Source of the DNA: an uncultured Spirochaetaceae bacterium
GTDB taxonomy: Bacteria > Spirochaetota > Spirochaetia > Sphaerochaetales > Sphaerochaetaceae
Assembly: GCA_944392965.1 (NCBI GenBank)
Contig: CALXYM010000007.1
Span: 1 to 64,000, forward strand
Direction of reading: 5' to 3'
DNA: 64,000 nucleotides
How positions within the stretch are numbered: the stretch's first letter is position 1; each line of letters begins with the position of its first letter. This document shows, one piece after another, positions 42,846-52,013 of the stretch. The position numbers were made by a program, and so were the translations under genes. The notes below the pieces were generated by a model, which saw only the letters and a program-made list of their open reading frames with translations, searched no databases and was not told the origin of the DNA.

Positions 42846-43381
42846 GAAATCATCAGTATTTCTTTTACCTTCTTCTCCATCTGATTCAGATCGATATCCC
42901 TTTCATCCGTCACATAGCGGATGAGGGGATTTATTATTGCCGCAGCCGAGGCATCCTCCCTCATATCATTCTCAAAAGAATATTCTTTCGTAAATTTATT
43001 TGAAAGATAGTATTTGACACAGTCCAAAAGTTTTGAATAGAAGGAGAATCTGTTTGCTTTCTCCAGAAGGGCTTTCACCCCTTTTTTATTCTCTGCGAAT
43101 ACAGAGAACACATTTTCCATGTATGTGCCCAGTTCCTCATCGAGAGAGATGTTCAAAATGTCTGCAATGAGAGCATTCTCCGTCTCTTCTACGACATCTT
43201 CAATTCTTTCAAAGTACGCATAAAACGTACTTCTCTCCACATCTGCCCTTTCAATCAGTGTCCTTACTGAAATATTCTCTTTCTCCTCTAATAACATTGA
43301 GATAAGAGCATCCTGCATCTTATACTCTGCCGATGTAATGTTGCCTTTTATATACTCTTTCACGTATGAGTACCTGTTCAT
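42842..43381 (-). CDS. TetR-family regulator
   Basis: 179 aa. N-terminal helix-turn-helix: YKMQDALISMLLEEKENISVRTLIERADVERSTFYAYFERIEDV (residues ~20-65) has the TetR pattern ending in S/T-FYxYF. The C-terminal ligand domain is unrecognised. It follows uvrD by 15 bp with AGGAGAT before its ATG, so the two are co-transcribed. It converges on the hydroxylase operon, which it might regulate, but no operator was identified. Confidence 0.82.
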   Translation of the reverse strand: MNRYSYVKEYIKGNITSAEYKMQDALISMLLEEKENISVRTLIERADVERSTFYAYFERIEDVVEETENALIADILNISLDEELGTYMENVFSVFAENKKGVKALLEKANRFSFYSKLLDCVKYYLSNKFTKEYSFENDMREDASAAAIINPLIRYVTDERDIDLNQMEKKVKEILMIS

Positions 43382-43395
43382 TTTTTCATCTCCTC

Positions 43396-45396
43396 TCAGG
43401 TGAAATCAAGATCATCAAGTATGCTGCACTCGCTCATGTCACCTTGGAAGAAATCACCTTCTATCGCACCATCTTCCTCGATGTTCACCATCTCTACAAG
43501 ATTAAAATCAAGATCATTAAGAAAATAGGGACATTTTGACGCTTCCAGTTCATAGGCCCTAACGCTCTTCGTATTCCTCATTATATACAGATCGTCTTTT
43601 GCCCTTGTAAGTGCCACATAGAGGCAACGTCTCTCTTCCTCAACTTCCTCCATTCCATCTGCATATGCCCTCTCTGTCGGAAACGCATAAGGGGAGACAT
43701 CTATTACGAAACAGATGGAACTTTCAAGTCCTTTTGCCGAGTGTATCGTTGAGAGTACGACATAGTCATCAGTACTTTCATCTGTTCTCATCGTCTCTTC
43801 CAGTCGTGGAGAGAGTACAAAGTCGGAAATGAAGGAATCAAGACTCTTGGCAATTTCTGCAAGGGAGAAAAGTACCTCAAAATCCTTCTTCCTGTAAACC
43901 CATTCCTCCTTGTAGAGGATTTGCAATCTCTCTTCAAGTGCATTGTATGATGCTTTGACCGCACTCAGGGCATTTTCCCTGTTCTCACTGATCCTCTCAA
44001 GTGTGTCGGTTATGACCTTCGGCGTTTTCTTAAGTTTCAATGTCTTTATCGCCTCATCCGTATTCCCCACATCCCTTATAGCTTCTATGTATTTTAATGC
44101 GCTTTTTTCTCCAATCCCCCTGAAAAGGGTGAGAAAGCGCATCCATGCAATCTCATCATGGATGTTCAAAACGACACGTATTGGAGAGATGACATCCCTT
44201 ATGTGTTTTGATTCTATGAGAGAACTTCCCCCATATAGACGGTAGGGGATGTTCTTCTCTATGCATACGGCTTCTACGCGTCTTAATCCCATTACGGTGC
44301 GCGATAGTACCATATGGTCTATGTAGTCGTAATCATGCTCAGTGATGTTCTCAAGTATCTTATCTGTGATATAGTTTGCTTCCTCATAACCGTTATCAGT
44401 GTGTACGAGTTTTGGCTTTATCCCGCTCTTTCCCTTTTTCGCGATAAGATGTTTATCATAATGCAGGGGGCTTTGGGCAAGGAGCCAGTTGGAGACGGCA
44501 AGAATCTCATCATAGCTTCTGTAATTCGTTCTGAGCTTATAGGTCTTTGAATCAGGGACGATGGAAGTGAATCGGTGAATGCTGTTGAAATCTGAACCGC
44601 GGAAGGCGTAGATCGACTGTGCGTCATCTCCCACTGCATATATATGTGAGTTCTCATAGAAAGATGAGAGAAGCTCATATTGCAATGGATTCGTGTCCTG
44701 CATCTCATCAATTAATATGTGCTCATATCTTCTCGATATGTATTCTCTTGCCTTCTCATTTACCTTGAGAGTCCTTGCGACCGTATAGAGAAGATCATCA
44801 TAGTCAAGATATCTGTGTGCTGCCTTATAGCGTACATATGCCTCTATCGCATTACGGTAGTGAACTGCATATTTTTTTATGTAGTCCTCCAGTTCCGTCT
44901 CCGGATATGTCCTTCTCAGTTTCATCCTTATGGCCTCTGTAAGGCTTTTTCTGGTGTTGACCATGAATGAATAGACGTCATGAATATCCTTTCCTTTTAT
45001 AGGAAGAGGGGAAGCCTCATCACGTGGAAACGTGTAACGGAATATGCTGTCCGCGTCATCCTCGTCTATGAGGGAGTAGGTGCTTTCCTTGAATATACCA
45101 GGATTGCTTTTTATCAATTCGTAGCACCATGAATGAAATGTCTGCCCTGTCAGGGCCGACTTCTCTTTTATACTTATTTCGCTTTTTACCCTCTCTGCAA
45201 TCTCCCTTGCACTTTTACGGGTGAAGGAGAGTATTAATATCCTGCTTGGCCGTACCCCTTTTTCTAAAAGGTATGCCGCCCTCGATATTATGACACGGGT
45301 CTTTCCGCTTCCCGCTCCGGCAAGAACAAGCACATGCTTCTCTTCCGCCTTAACAGCTTCCAGCTGTTCTTCATTCAGGCTTTCCAGATAATCCAT
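43396..45396 (-). CDS. uvrD: UvrD/PcrA-family DNA helicase
   Basis: 666 aa SF1A helicase. Q-motif LNEEQLEAVKA, Walker A LAGAGSGKTRV, FTRKSAREIAERV, GQTFHSWCYELI, DEMQDTNPLQY, GDDAQSIYAFRGSD, TNYRS, STIHSAKGLE and LYVALTRAKD are all present. It is shorter than most UvrD (~720 aa) and has an acidic C-tail. TGC-TATGTT lies 6 bases before the ATG, giving a leaderless mRNA. Confidence 0.92.
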   Translation of the reverse strand: MDYLESLNEEQLEAVKAEEKHVLVLAGAGSGKTRVIISRAAYLLEKGVRPSRILILSFTRKSAREIAERVKSEISIKEKSALTGQTFHSWCYELIKSNPGIFKESTYSLIDEDDADSIFRYTFPRDEASPLPIKGKDIHDVYSFMVNTRKSLTEAIRMKLRRTYPETELEDYIKKYAVHYRNAIEAYVRYKAAHRYLDYDDLLYTVARTLKVNEKAREYISRRYEHILIDEMQDTNPLQYELLSSFYENSHIYAVGDDAQSIYAFRGSDFNSIHRFTSIVPDSKTYKLRTNYRSYDEILAVSNWLLAQSPLHYDKHLIAKKGKSGIKPKLVHTDNGYEEANYITDKILENITEHDYDYIDHMVLSRTVMGLRRVEAVCIEKNIPYRLYGGSSLIESKHIRDVISPIRVVLNIHDEIAWMRFLTLFRGIGEKSALKYIEAIRDVGNTDEAIKTLKLKKTPKVITDTLERISENRENALSAVKASYNALEERLQILYKEEWVYRKKDFEVLFSLAEIAKSLDSFISDFVLSPRLEETMRTDESTDDYVVLSTIHSAKGLESSICFVIDVSPYAFPTERAYADGMEEVEEERRCLYVALTRAKDDLYIMRNTKSVRAYELEASKCPYFLNDLDFNLVEMVNIEEDGAIEGDFFQGDMSECSILDDLDFT

Positions 45397-45402
45397 AAGA
45401 TT

Positions 45403-45411
45403 AACATAGCA
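45403..45411 (-). promoter_or_regulatory. uvrD extended -10 promoter, leaderless start
   Basis: On the minus strand TGC-TATGTT (hexamer at 45403-45408), 6 bases before the ATG at 45396. A CTGCAA about 18 bp upstream may be the -35. No Shine-Dalgarno. Confidence 0.55.
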
Positions 45412-45510
45412 TAGTTGGGGAAAAAGTTGCAGGAAAATGTTTTCAGATTATCTTTGCTAATTAGACTTTTGATTTACCTTTAATCTCAGAAGGAATTTTT
45501 CTATCATGTA

Positions 45511-45519
45511 TGATATATT
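45511..45519 (+). promoter_or_regulatory. Extended -10 promoter of the frameshifted AAA/nuclease gene
   Basis: TGA-TATATT at 45511-45519, 6 bases before the ATG at 45526. This is the same arrangement as the intact paralogue at 15961. Confidence 0.5.
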
Positions 45520-45525
45520 AATAAC

Positions 45526-47142
45526 ATGGCAGAAAGACTTAAATATTTAGCAACGGATTCCAGATCCTTACAGGAACTTATTCAAGGTGGGTACCTTTAT
45601 GTTGATAAGACGGAACATCTTTACCAGATGATTAGGAAAGGTTCTCCTTCAAAATACTGGTTCTTAGCACGTCCTCGTCGATTTGGGAAAAGTCTTACTG
45701 TAGATACTTTTCTTAATATTTTTTTCTGGATGTAAGGAATTATTTAAAGATACATATATATACGATAAGCATGATTTCTCTTCATTTCCTGTAATAAGAC
45801 TGAATATGAACAATACTGATAATTATGGGCTTGAGGAGTTTTTATATACTTTAAAAAACAATGTTATTCTTCCTGTCGCGGATGAATTGGGAGTAATAGA
45901 GGATTTTCCTTTTGATGCGGTTACTCCCTCTACATGGCTGAACTATCTGCTCGATTCTGTTTCAAAGAAGTATGGAAAACAGGTCGTAGTACTCATTGAT
46001 GAATATGATTATCCTTTGCTTGATTCAATTCCAAATAAGACTTTCGAGGAGATAAGTAAGAGAATAGAGAGCTTCTATAGTGCATTGAAAGCACGTGAGG
46101 AGAGAATAAAGTTTTGCTTTATTACAGGTATAACAAGATTTTCTCAGGTGTCCATATTCTCAAAGCTTAATAATTTGATAGACATATCCAATGATCCAGA
46201 TTATACAGCTCTTTGCGGGTATACGGATGATGAGATAAATCGGTATTTTTCTTCTTTTTTCAGACAGTATTTTGAAAAGGAAAATATAGATTCAGAAGAA
46301 GAGAAAAGGAAGTTCAGATCGGAAATAAAAGAGTATTATGATGGATACCGTTTTAGTCTGGATAGTGATATAAGCGTATATAATCCTGTTTCCATAGGCA
46401 GGTTTTTTACTAATGGCTGCCGATTTGAGAATTACTGGATAGAAACAGGAGCTCAGTCATTAGTCGATAAGATTATAACGGGACATCCTGAATTATTCAG
46501 GGAAGGAACTGTCTTTTCTGTAGAAGAAGCTGCTACGAGAACATTCAAGATTGATGAAATTTTTTCTCAAAATCCTGTTAAAGATTCTATTTACTCATAC
46601 CTTATACAGGCCGGATATCTTACAATGAAGTGTAACGATTATGGCAATATAATTCTCGATTATCCGAATAGGGAAGTCCGAGATACCATGAATGCAAAAG
46701 TGATAGCACATATGGTTTGACAGTCGGAGGGGCTAGGATCCAGCATTTGAAAAAGGCTTTTATGGAAGGAGATACTAAGGGCATAATAAAGATGTTTCAA
46801 GAAGCATACATGAATATCCCTTATGATATGTTCTTGGAAAAAGAAAGAAACTATCAGATAGCTTTTTTTACCGTACTCATGTTATTAGGTTTCGACAGAG
46901 TCGAAGCGGAGGAGAGGACAAATATAGGAAGAATAGATATCACTGTCACTGTAAAAAAAGGACTTGTCTATATAATAGAACTAAAATTGGATGAGAATGC
47001 AGACACTGCTCTTAATCAGATAAAAGAGAAAAAATATTACGAAAAATATTTGGAGGAAGGTAATACCATCCATCTTTTGGGTATAAACTTCTCTTCTATA
47101 GAACGCAATATAACGGATTGGAAGGAAGAAGTGATTTCTTGA
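45526..47142 (+). pseudogene. AAA-ATPase-like/PD-(D/E)XK family gene broken by two frameshifts
   Basis: Paralogue of the gene at 15961 (YVDKTEHLYQMI, ARPRRFGKSLTVDT, VVVLIDEYDYPLLDS, RIDITVTVKKG, IIELKLD). Frame 1 runs to 45735 and is shifted by one base at a run of seven Ts (45719-45725); six Ts would continue NIFSGCKELFKD as in the paralogue. The second frame continues to 46720 and ends after IAHMV, where one missing base near 46705-46710 would restore YGLTVGGARIQHLKKAF. The last frame runs to 47142. Both shifts compensate overall. Likely a pseudogene, or phase-variable at the T-run, or an assembly error. Confidence 0.8.
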
Positions 47143-47256
47143 GACTTTATATTTGTAATATGACTTATAGTATTCTGCTTCTCACTTTCTCTATTAAGGA
47201 AGATAAGTTTTCTAACAATATTTAGATTTTAAAATTACCCATTTTTCGTACTGTCA

Positions 47257-47345
47257 GAAGGGTATAAAAATAGGACAGTAAAACATTATGGTTTAATGTG
47301 AAAAAACACCGTAAATATTGACCGGAAAAAAAAATACCCTATTCT
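47257..47345 (+). promoter_or_regulatory. Palindromes and candidate promoter upstream of the BspA-like lipoprotein
   Basis: In the 299 bp gap: TACTGTC/GACAGTA inverted repeat (18-base loop) at about 47257-47281, ACATTA/TAATGT around 47284-47300, then TTGACC (47318-47323), a 16 bp spacer and TATTCT (47340-47345). The gap holds no gene. Confidence 0.4.
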
Positions 47346-47441
47346 TAGCCATGATTGGGGTAGGCTTTAAGTTATATTTTTATCTCTTAATCTTTCTGCC
47401 TTGAATTTAAATCGGAATCTATGAAAAAAAAGGAAAAGAGA

Positions 47442-49808
47442 ATGAAAAAAACAAATGTACTCTGGTGTTTTATTGCAGTTGTTCTTATTCTTTTCCAGTC
47501 ATGTGCTCCCGCAGGTGAAGGCGGTACGTCATCTCAACTGTACGGAACATGGAAAAGTAATAATGAAGTAATGATAAGCAATTATCCTTCTGATTATTTT
47601 GAAGGATATGTTTATGCAGCATTTTCAGATGACAAGGTTATTTTCTATATGGATGCTCTGGGATCTTCTGACAGCCTGGATTATACCTATGATTCAACCA
47701 GTCATGCTCTGACGATTGTTGATTCAACGGGTTCCCATATGGTGAGTGCCTTTAATTTAAATGGAGTTCTCACTTTAACAGGACTTCAAGAGTTGGATTT
47801 CTTCACTGGATTGGTTGGTGCCCCTCAGATGAATAAAACATCAGATACGATAGATATTGAACCTAACTTGCCACCAAGCTCGGAAGAAGAGAAAGACACT
47901 GTAAGTGGAAAGAAATGGATAATCAAGGAAAATGATAATTCATTACTTTTTGAATTCGATAATGGAAACGTCACCATAACGGAGAACTGGAATAGTGATA
48001 TGCAGACCATAAATGCTCAATATGAGATTAATGATGGCATTATCTCCATCTCTTCAGATGAAAATGCATTTACCTCTCTTTTCGGTTCTTCATCTTTCAC
48101 AGCTTCTCAGGATGGAGACAATCTCATTCTATCTGGAATAACTTGGACAGATGGCAGGGATTATGATAATACTGCTGTCCCAGATGATGGAAGTGGAGAG
48201 GATCCGGATAAGCCCGTAACGGGAGATAGTTATTTCTTTGGTACTTGGGAAACTGTTAATGATGTTACATGGCGACCTGTTGATGATCCATCTAATGTAA
48301 TAATGGGGAAGGTCAGAGCTTCCTTTACAGATGAAACTGTGGTCGTCTGGATGAGTGCTACAGGATCCTCTGCAGCAATGCCATATACTTATGAAAAACA
48401 GGCAGAAGGGACATATCTTCTTAACATAGAAGGTGAAATTTCTATCTTAGCTATGGATCTGAATGGGCATTTGTCAATGACGGGACTTTTGAATGTAAAG
48501 TTCTTTGATGGAAACATAACAGGAGATGGAATGTTTGATAGAATCTCTTCCACTCCTGATGTCGATCCTAATCTTCCTCCTGGGGGAGAATCTGGTGACG
48601 GCGGAGATGAAGAAGGTGGTAGTGATTTCACCATCGATGGCTCCACTATTACCGAATACCATGGAGATGATACCGAGATAATTATTCCTTCTTCTGTCAA
48701 TGGTGTCACAATAACAAGAATCGATGAACGGGCATTTAGCGGCAATAAGGAAATAATCTCTGTAGAAATACCCAGTACCGTTGTAAGTATAGGGAGCATG
48801 GCATTCTATGAATGTAGTAATCTTCGTGAGGTAACTTTAGAACCTTCTTCTGAATACAGGTCAATTGGAGGAGGTGCTTTTTCTCGTACTGCAATTGAAG
48901 AAATCACCATTCCGAGTAAGACATTGGTAAGTGGCACTTATAGTTCAACCAATGGAGTTTTTGAGGAATGTGAAAAACTTGTTTCTGTTACTATCGCCGA
49001 TGGCATTACTTTAGGACACAATTGTTTTAATGGATGTACATCTCTGAAAGAAGTTAATCTTCCTGAAACACTGGAGGAAATTCAATATGGCGCTTTTGAA
49101 GGATGTGTGGCTCTTGAATCAATAATTTTGCCCGACGGACTTGAGACAATAGAAGAGACGGCATTCAAGAATACGGGACTGAAAAGTATTAATATTCCTG
49201 CATCTGTGACAGATATTAGAGGAAATGCTTTTAACGATACATCTGCAGTTGTCACAGTTTCCCCTTCAAACAGGGTCTATGCTGTCGATGAAAACAATCA
49301 TATAGTACGAAAGGCATCGAGAACGACACTTGCGGCTTATGTAGGCGATGTCATGGCAGAGATGGTAATCCCTTCTGGTTATACGGAAATTCTTAATATT
49401 TTTGAATCTTCCGAGGAGATTGAGAGTATAACCATACCTGCAACCCTTGAAGTTATCGGATCATCCGCATTCCGTTTCTGTGAGAATCTTTCTGAAGTAA
49501 AATTTGAAGAAGGAAGCAATCTGAAGGAGATCAAGGGCATTGCTTTCTACAACTGTGGAAGTATGAAAAGCATCTATCTTCCAGAAGGCCTTGAAAGTAT
49601 TGGGTATGATGCGTTCAGAGGGGTATATCTGAAAGAGATCGGTTATCCGAAGAGCATGAAGAAGCTTGAAAACTCCTTTATATCGAATGGACAGAGATTG
49701 ACGGTCAATTTCTATGGAACGCAGGCTGAATGGGATGCAATGCCTGATGAGGCAAAACCTCAGATATATTACTGGATGGATCTTGTCTGCCTAGGCGATT
49801 CCATTTGA
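47442..49808 (+). CDS. BspA-like leucine-rich-repeat surface lipoprotein
   Basis: 788 aa from the ATG at 47442, which has AAGGAAAAGAG upstream. MKKTNVLWCFIAVVLILFQSC is a lipoprotein signal. Two ~110-residue copies of a domain follow (YGTWKSNNE... and FGTWETVND...), each ending in DIEPNLPP or DVDPNLPP. A shorter unit lies between them and an acidic Gly/Asp linker follows. The last ~400 residues are BspA-type LRR_5 repeats (ITRIDERAFSGNKEIISVEIP, LEEIQYGAFEGCVALESIILP). Such proteins are exposed and bind host or bacterial surfaces. Possibly laterally acquired; it lies beside the broken AAA/nuclease gene. Confidence 0.85.
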   Translation: MKKTNVLWCFIAVVLILFQSCAPAGEGGTSSQLYGTWKSNNEVMISNYPSDYFEGYVYAAFSDDKVIFYMDALGSSDSLDYTYDSTSHALTIVDSTGSHMVSAFNLNGVLTLTGLQELDFFTGLVGAPQMNKTSDTIDIEPNLPPSSEEEKDTVSGKKWIIKENDNSLLFEFDNGNVTITENWNSDMQTINAQYEINDGIISISSDENAFTSLFGSSSFTASQDGDNLILSGITWTDGRDYDNTAVPDDGSGEDPDKPVTGDSYFFGTWETVNDVTWRPVDDPSNVIMGKVRASFTDETVVVWMSATGSSAAMPYTYEKQAEGTYLLNIEGEISILAMDLNGHLSMTGLLNVKFFDGNITGDGMFDRISSTPDVDPNLPPGGESGDGGDEEGGSDFTIDGSTITEYHGDDTEIIIPSSVNGVTITRIDERAFSGNKEIISVEIPSTVVSIGSMAFYECSNLREVTLEPSSEYRSIGGGAFSRTAIEEITIPSKTLVSGTYSSTNGVFEECEKLVSVTIADGITLGHNCFNGCTSLKEVNLPETLEEIQYGAFEGCVALESIILPDGLETIEETAFKNTGLKSINIPASVTDIRGNAFNDTSAVVTVSPSNRVYAVDENNHIVRKASRTTLAAYVGDVMAEMVIPSGYTEILNIFESSEEIESITIPATLEVIGSSAFRFCENLSEVKFEEGSNLKEIKGIAFYNCGSMKSIYLPEGLESIGYDAFRGVYLKEIGYPKSMKKLENSFISNGQRLTVNFYGTQAEWDAMPDEAKPQIYYWMDLVCLGDSI

Positions 49809-49834
49809 TCGAATAGGTTCTAATTTTTAGTACT

Positions 49835-49876
49835 ACCTCTCATTCAGCATTTCATAGGTTGGATGAGAGGTTTTTG
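49835..49876 (+). terminator. Terminator after the BspA-like gene
   Basis: ACCTCTCAT and ATGAGAGGT pair perfectly (9 bp) around a 19-base loop and are followed by TTTTG. Located between convergent genes. Confidence 0.75.
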
Positions 49877-49888
49877 TTTTAATGATGA

Positions 49889-50830
49889 TTACTCTAAAAG
49901 TTTGAATAGTACCTTCGCATTTCCCCCGCATGCCATGGCAAGGGGACTTTCTGTTTCAAGGACGAAATCCTTTACTTTGAATTTTTCTCCACACCTCAGC
50001 ATTTTTCTGGCTTCTTTTATGCATTCCATCTCAATAGCCCCACCTCCGACTGTTGAGAATGAGTCTCTCTCCGTTACCGCCATCTCCGCTCCCTTCTCCC
50101 TTGGTCCAGAGCCTTCCTTTTCAATTATCCTGACAAGAATGAGTTTCTCTTCCTCCCTCTCAAGGTATTCCAGCATGCTATAGTCGATAGCAAGCTGTTT
50201 TTTATCCTCCCTGTACGTCTTTATTATCTCCGCTAGGATTGAGACTGCGATTTCCGCAGGGCTTTGTGCCATGATCTCAATTCCGATGGGCGCATGGACT
50301 TTTTCTAAAAGAACTCTTCCTATTCCTCTCTTTTCCAGATTGGAATAGGTGAGGGCTATCTTTTTTTTGCTTCCTATCATACCTACATATCTTGAGTTAT
50401 AGTTTTTAAGTACGTAATAAAGAGCCTCTTCATCTGCCTTATGTCCGTGGGTGAATATGAGAAAATAGGGATTTTCAAATGCGTATCTTTTTTTGAAGAT
50501 GTTGTCAAAATCATCAATGATTATCTCGGCATTAGAATAATCACCGTCTTCTAAAATGTTCTTCCTGTCGTCGAAAATGACTAAGGGAAAGTCCAGAAGG
50601 GAATCCATCTTATAGATGTTTTTCCCGATGTGCCCAAACCCGAATAGTACAAGGGTAGGCCGGAGTGCGATCACCTCTTCCGTATATAGTTCGGGCATGC
50701 TGTATCCTGCTGTTGAGAGTATAAGCTCTTCATTCTTATATATTCCCTCTTCTCCCGTTTTTAAATCAGTGATCCTCTTTACAGCTCCTTTTTCAAGGAG
50801 TTCTCTTAGTTTTCCGTAGTACTCTCTCAT
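49889..50830 (-). CDS. XdhC/CoxI-family molybdenum hydroxylase maturation factor, permuted domain order
   Basis: 313 aa. XdhC proteins bind molybdenum cofactor and help insert or sulfurate/selenate it. Here the Rossmann part comes first (LVLFGFGHIGKNIY near residue 60, VIFDDRKN, FTHGHKADEEAL, GMIGSKKK). The XdhC_CoxI part comes last (VRIIEKEGSGPREKGAEMAV, TVGGGAIEMECIKEA, AMACGGNAKVLF). The usual order is the reverse. The start overlaps the end of the class V aminotransferase by 4 bp. Its place in the selenium module suggests service to the hydroxylases at 35819-42845. Confidence 0.82.
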   Translation of the reverse strand: MREYYGKLRELLEKGAVKRITDLKTGEEGIYKNEELILSTAGYSMPELYTEEVIALRPTLVLFGFGHIGKNIYKMDSLLDFPLVIFDDRKNILEDGDYSNAEIIIDDFDNIFKKRYAFENPYFLIFTHGHKADEEALYYVLKNYNSRYVGMIGSKKKIALTYSNLEKRGIGRVLLEKVHAPIGIEIMAQSPAEIAVSILAEIIKTYREDKKQLAIDYSMLEYLEREEEKLILVRIIEKEGSGPREKGAEMAVTERDSFSTVGGGAIEMECIKEARKMLRCGEKFKVKDFVLETESPLAMACGGNAKVLFKLLE

Positions 50831-51954
50831 CTTACTTCCTCTTTTAATGCAGCCAGAGTCTCTTCTATCTCATCTTTTGTCGTGAACGGTCCTGGAGATA
50901 ACCTGATGGTCCCTTCCGGATATGTACCTATCGCCTTATGAGCCGCAGGTGCGCAGTGCAGGCCAACCCTCGTCTCTATGCCATGCTTTTGCAACAGGTT
51001 CTCTGCTAAAAGTGCGTTATCCATCTTCTCTGTAGTTATGCTTATCACGGAGTTCCGATCTTCTTTCTTTTCTCCATGTACTGTAATACCATTGATTCTA
51101 AGTAATCCTTGAAGGAGGAGGGTAGTGTTATCCTTCTCTCTTTTTCTGAGCTCTTCAAGATTATTCATGACATATTCAACGCTCTCGTAAAGGCCGTAGA
51201 AGCCAGGAAGATTCCTTGTTCCCGCTTCGAACTTATCTGGAAAGAGCTCTGGCTGGATGAATGAGTCCGAAAGGCTTCCCGTTCCTCCCGTATAGAGAGG
51301 CTCAATGCGTTCAGCAAAAGACCTCTCTAATGCAAAACCTCCCGTTCCTTCAGGCCCAAGCAATCCTTTATGACCTGAAAAACATACTGCGCTTATCCCC
51401 CTCTCATCCATTTTTACCTCTACAAAAGGGAGTGCCTGAGCCGTATCTATTATCAGCGGAAGTTGTAGGTCCCGTGCAATGGATGCAAGCTTTTCAACAT
51501 CCTCGTTTACGCCTGTTACATTTGAGGAGATTGAGAAGATTATCGCTTTCGTGTCATTTCGTTTAAGTTTTCTTAGTTCATCAAGATTGTTTCTGCCCGT
51601 TTTATCCGTTTTAGGAGTGGAGTACTCTAAGCCGAGTGAACATAGCGTTCTCATTACAGCGTTATGCTCCGTTGATGATGTTATGACATGGTCTCCTGCC
51701 TTAAGAAAGCCACGGATGACGGTATTTATTGACTCAGTTAGACCCGAGTTCAAAAATACGGTATCTTCTCCCTCGTGTCCAATGAGGCGTGCTATATCCA
51801 TTCTCAGTGTTATGAGGTCATTGACAGTCTCATATCCTTTTTCACTGTTCGTCCTGTTTATGTTTCTTCCATTCTCTTTTAGAAAGGAATAGACTCTTTC
51901 TGCGACTTTCGGCGCTTTAGGAAAACTGGTGGATGCATTGTCTAGGTAAATCAT
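50827..51954 (-). CDS. Class V aminotransferase, cysteine desulfurase/selenocysteine-lyase-like
   Basis: 375 aa. IYLDNASTSFPKAPKV start, PLP lysine in CFSGHKGLLGPEGTGG, and a catalytic Cys in RVGLHCAPAAHKAIGT, the short-loop SufS/CsdB style. It is distinct from NifS at 33391. Genes of this type accompany yedE and selD in selenium-using anaerobes, so it may mobilise selenium or sulfur for cofactor maturation. TATAAT lies 6 bases before the ATG; the intervening GAGGAT is too close to act as a normal Shine-Dalgarno. Confidence 0.86.
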   Translation of the reverse strand: MIYLDNASTSFPKAPKVAERVYSFLKENGRNINRTNSEKGYETVNDLITLRMDIARLIGHEGEDTVFLNSGLTESINTVIRGFLKAGDHVITSSTEHNAVMRTLCSLGLEYSTPKTDKTGRNNLDELRKLKRNDTKAIIFSISSNVTGVNEDVEKLASIARDLQLPLIIDTAQALPFVEVKMDERGISAVCFSGHKGLLGPEGTGGFALERSFAERIEPLYTGGTGSLSDSFIQPELFPDKFEAGTRNLPGFYGLYESVEYVMNNLEELRKREKDNTTLLLQGLLRINGITVHGEKKEDRNSVISITTEKMDNALLAENLLQKHGIETRVGLHCAPAAHKAIGTYPEGTIRLSPGPFTTKDEIEETLAALKEEVR

Positions 51955-51960
51955 ATCCTC

Positions 51961-52007
51961 ATTATAACGTTTTTTTCATTGTAATTGGAAAAACATAATG
52001 GTAAGAT
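51961..52007. promoter_or_regulatory. Divergent leaderless promoters of the selenium module
   Basis: Minus strand: TATAAT (51961-51966), 6 bases before the aminotransferase ATG at 51954. Plus strand: TTGTAA (51979-51984), 17 bp, TGG-TAAGAT (hexamer at 52002-52007), 6 bases, yedE ATG at 52014. Both arms of the module start within 59 bp, so they could be controlled together. Confidence 0.65.
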
Positions 52008-52013
52008 GTTCTC

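Noticed and set aside
45526-47142. Programmed ribosomal frameshifting in the AAA/nuclease gene
   Set aside because: The paralogue at 15961 is one continuous frame, and the second break lacks a slippery sequence. Mutation or sequencing error is simpler.
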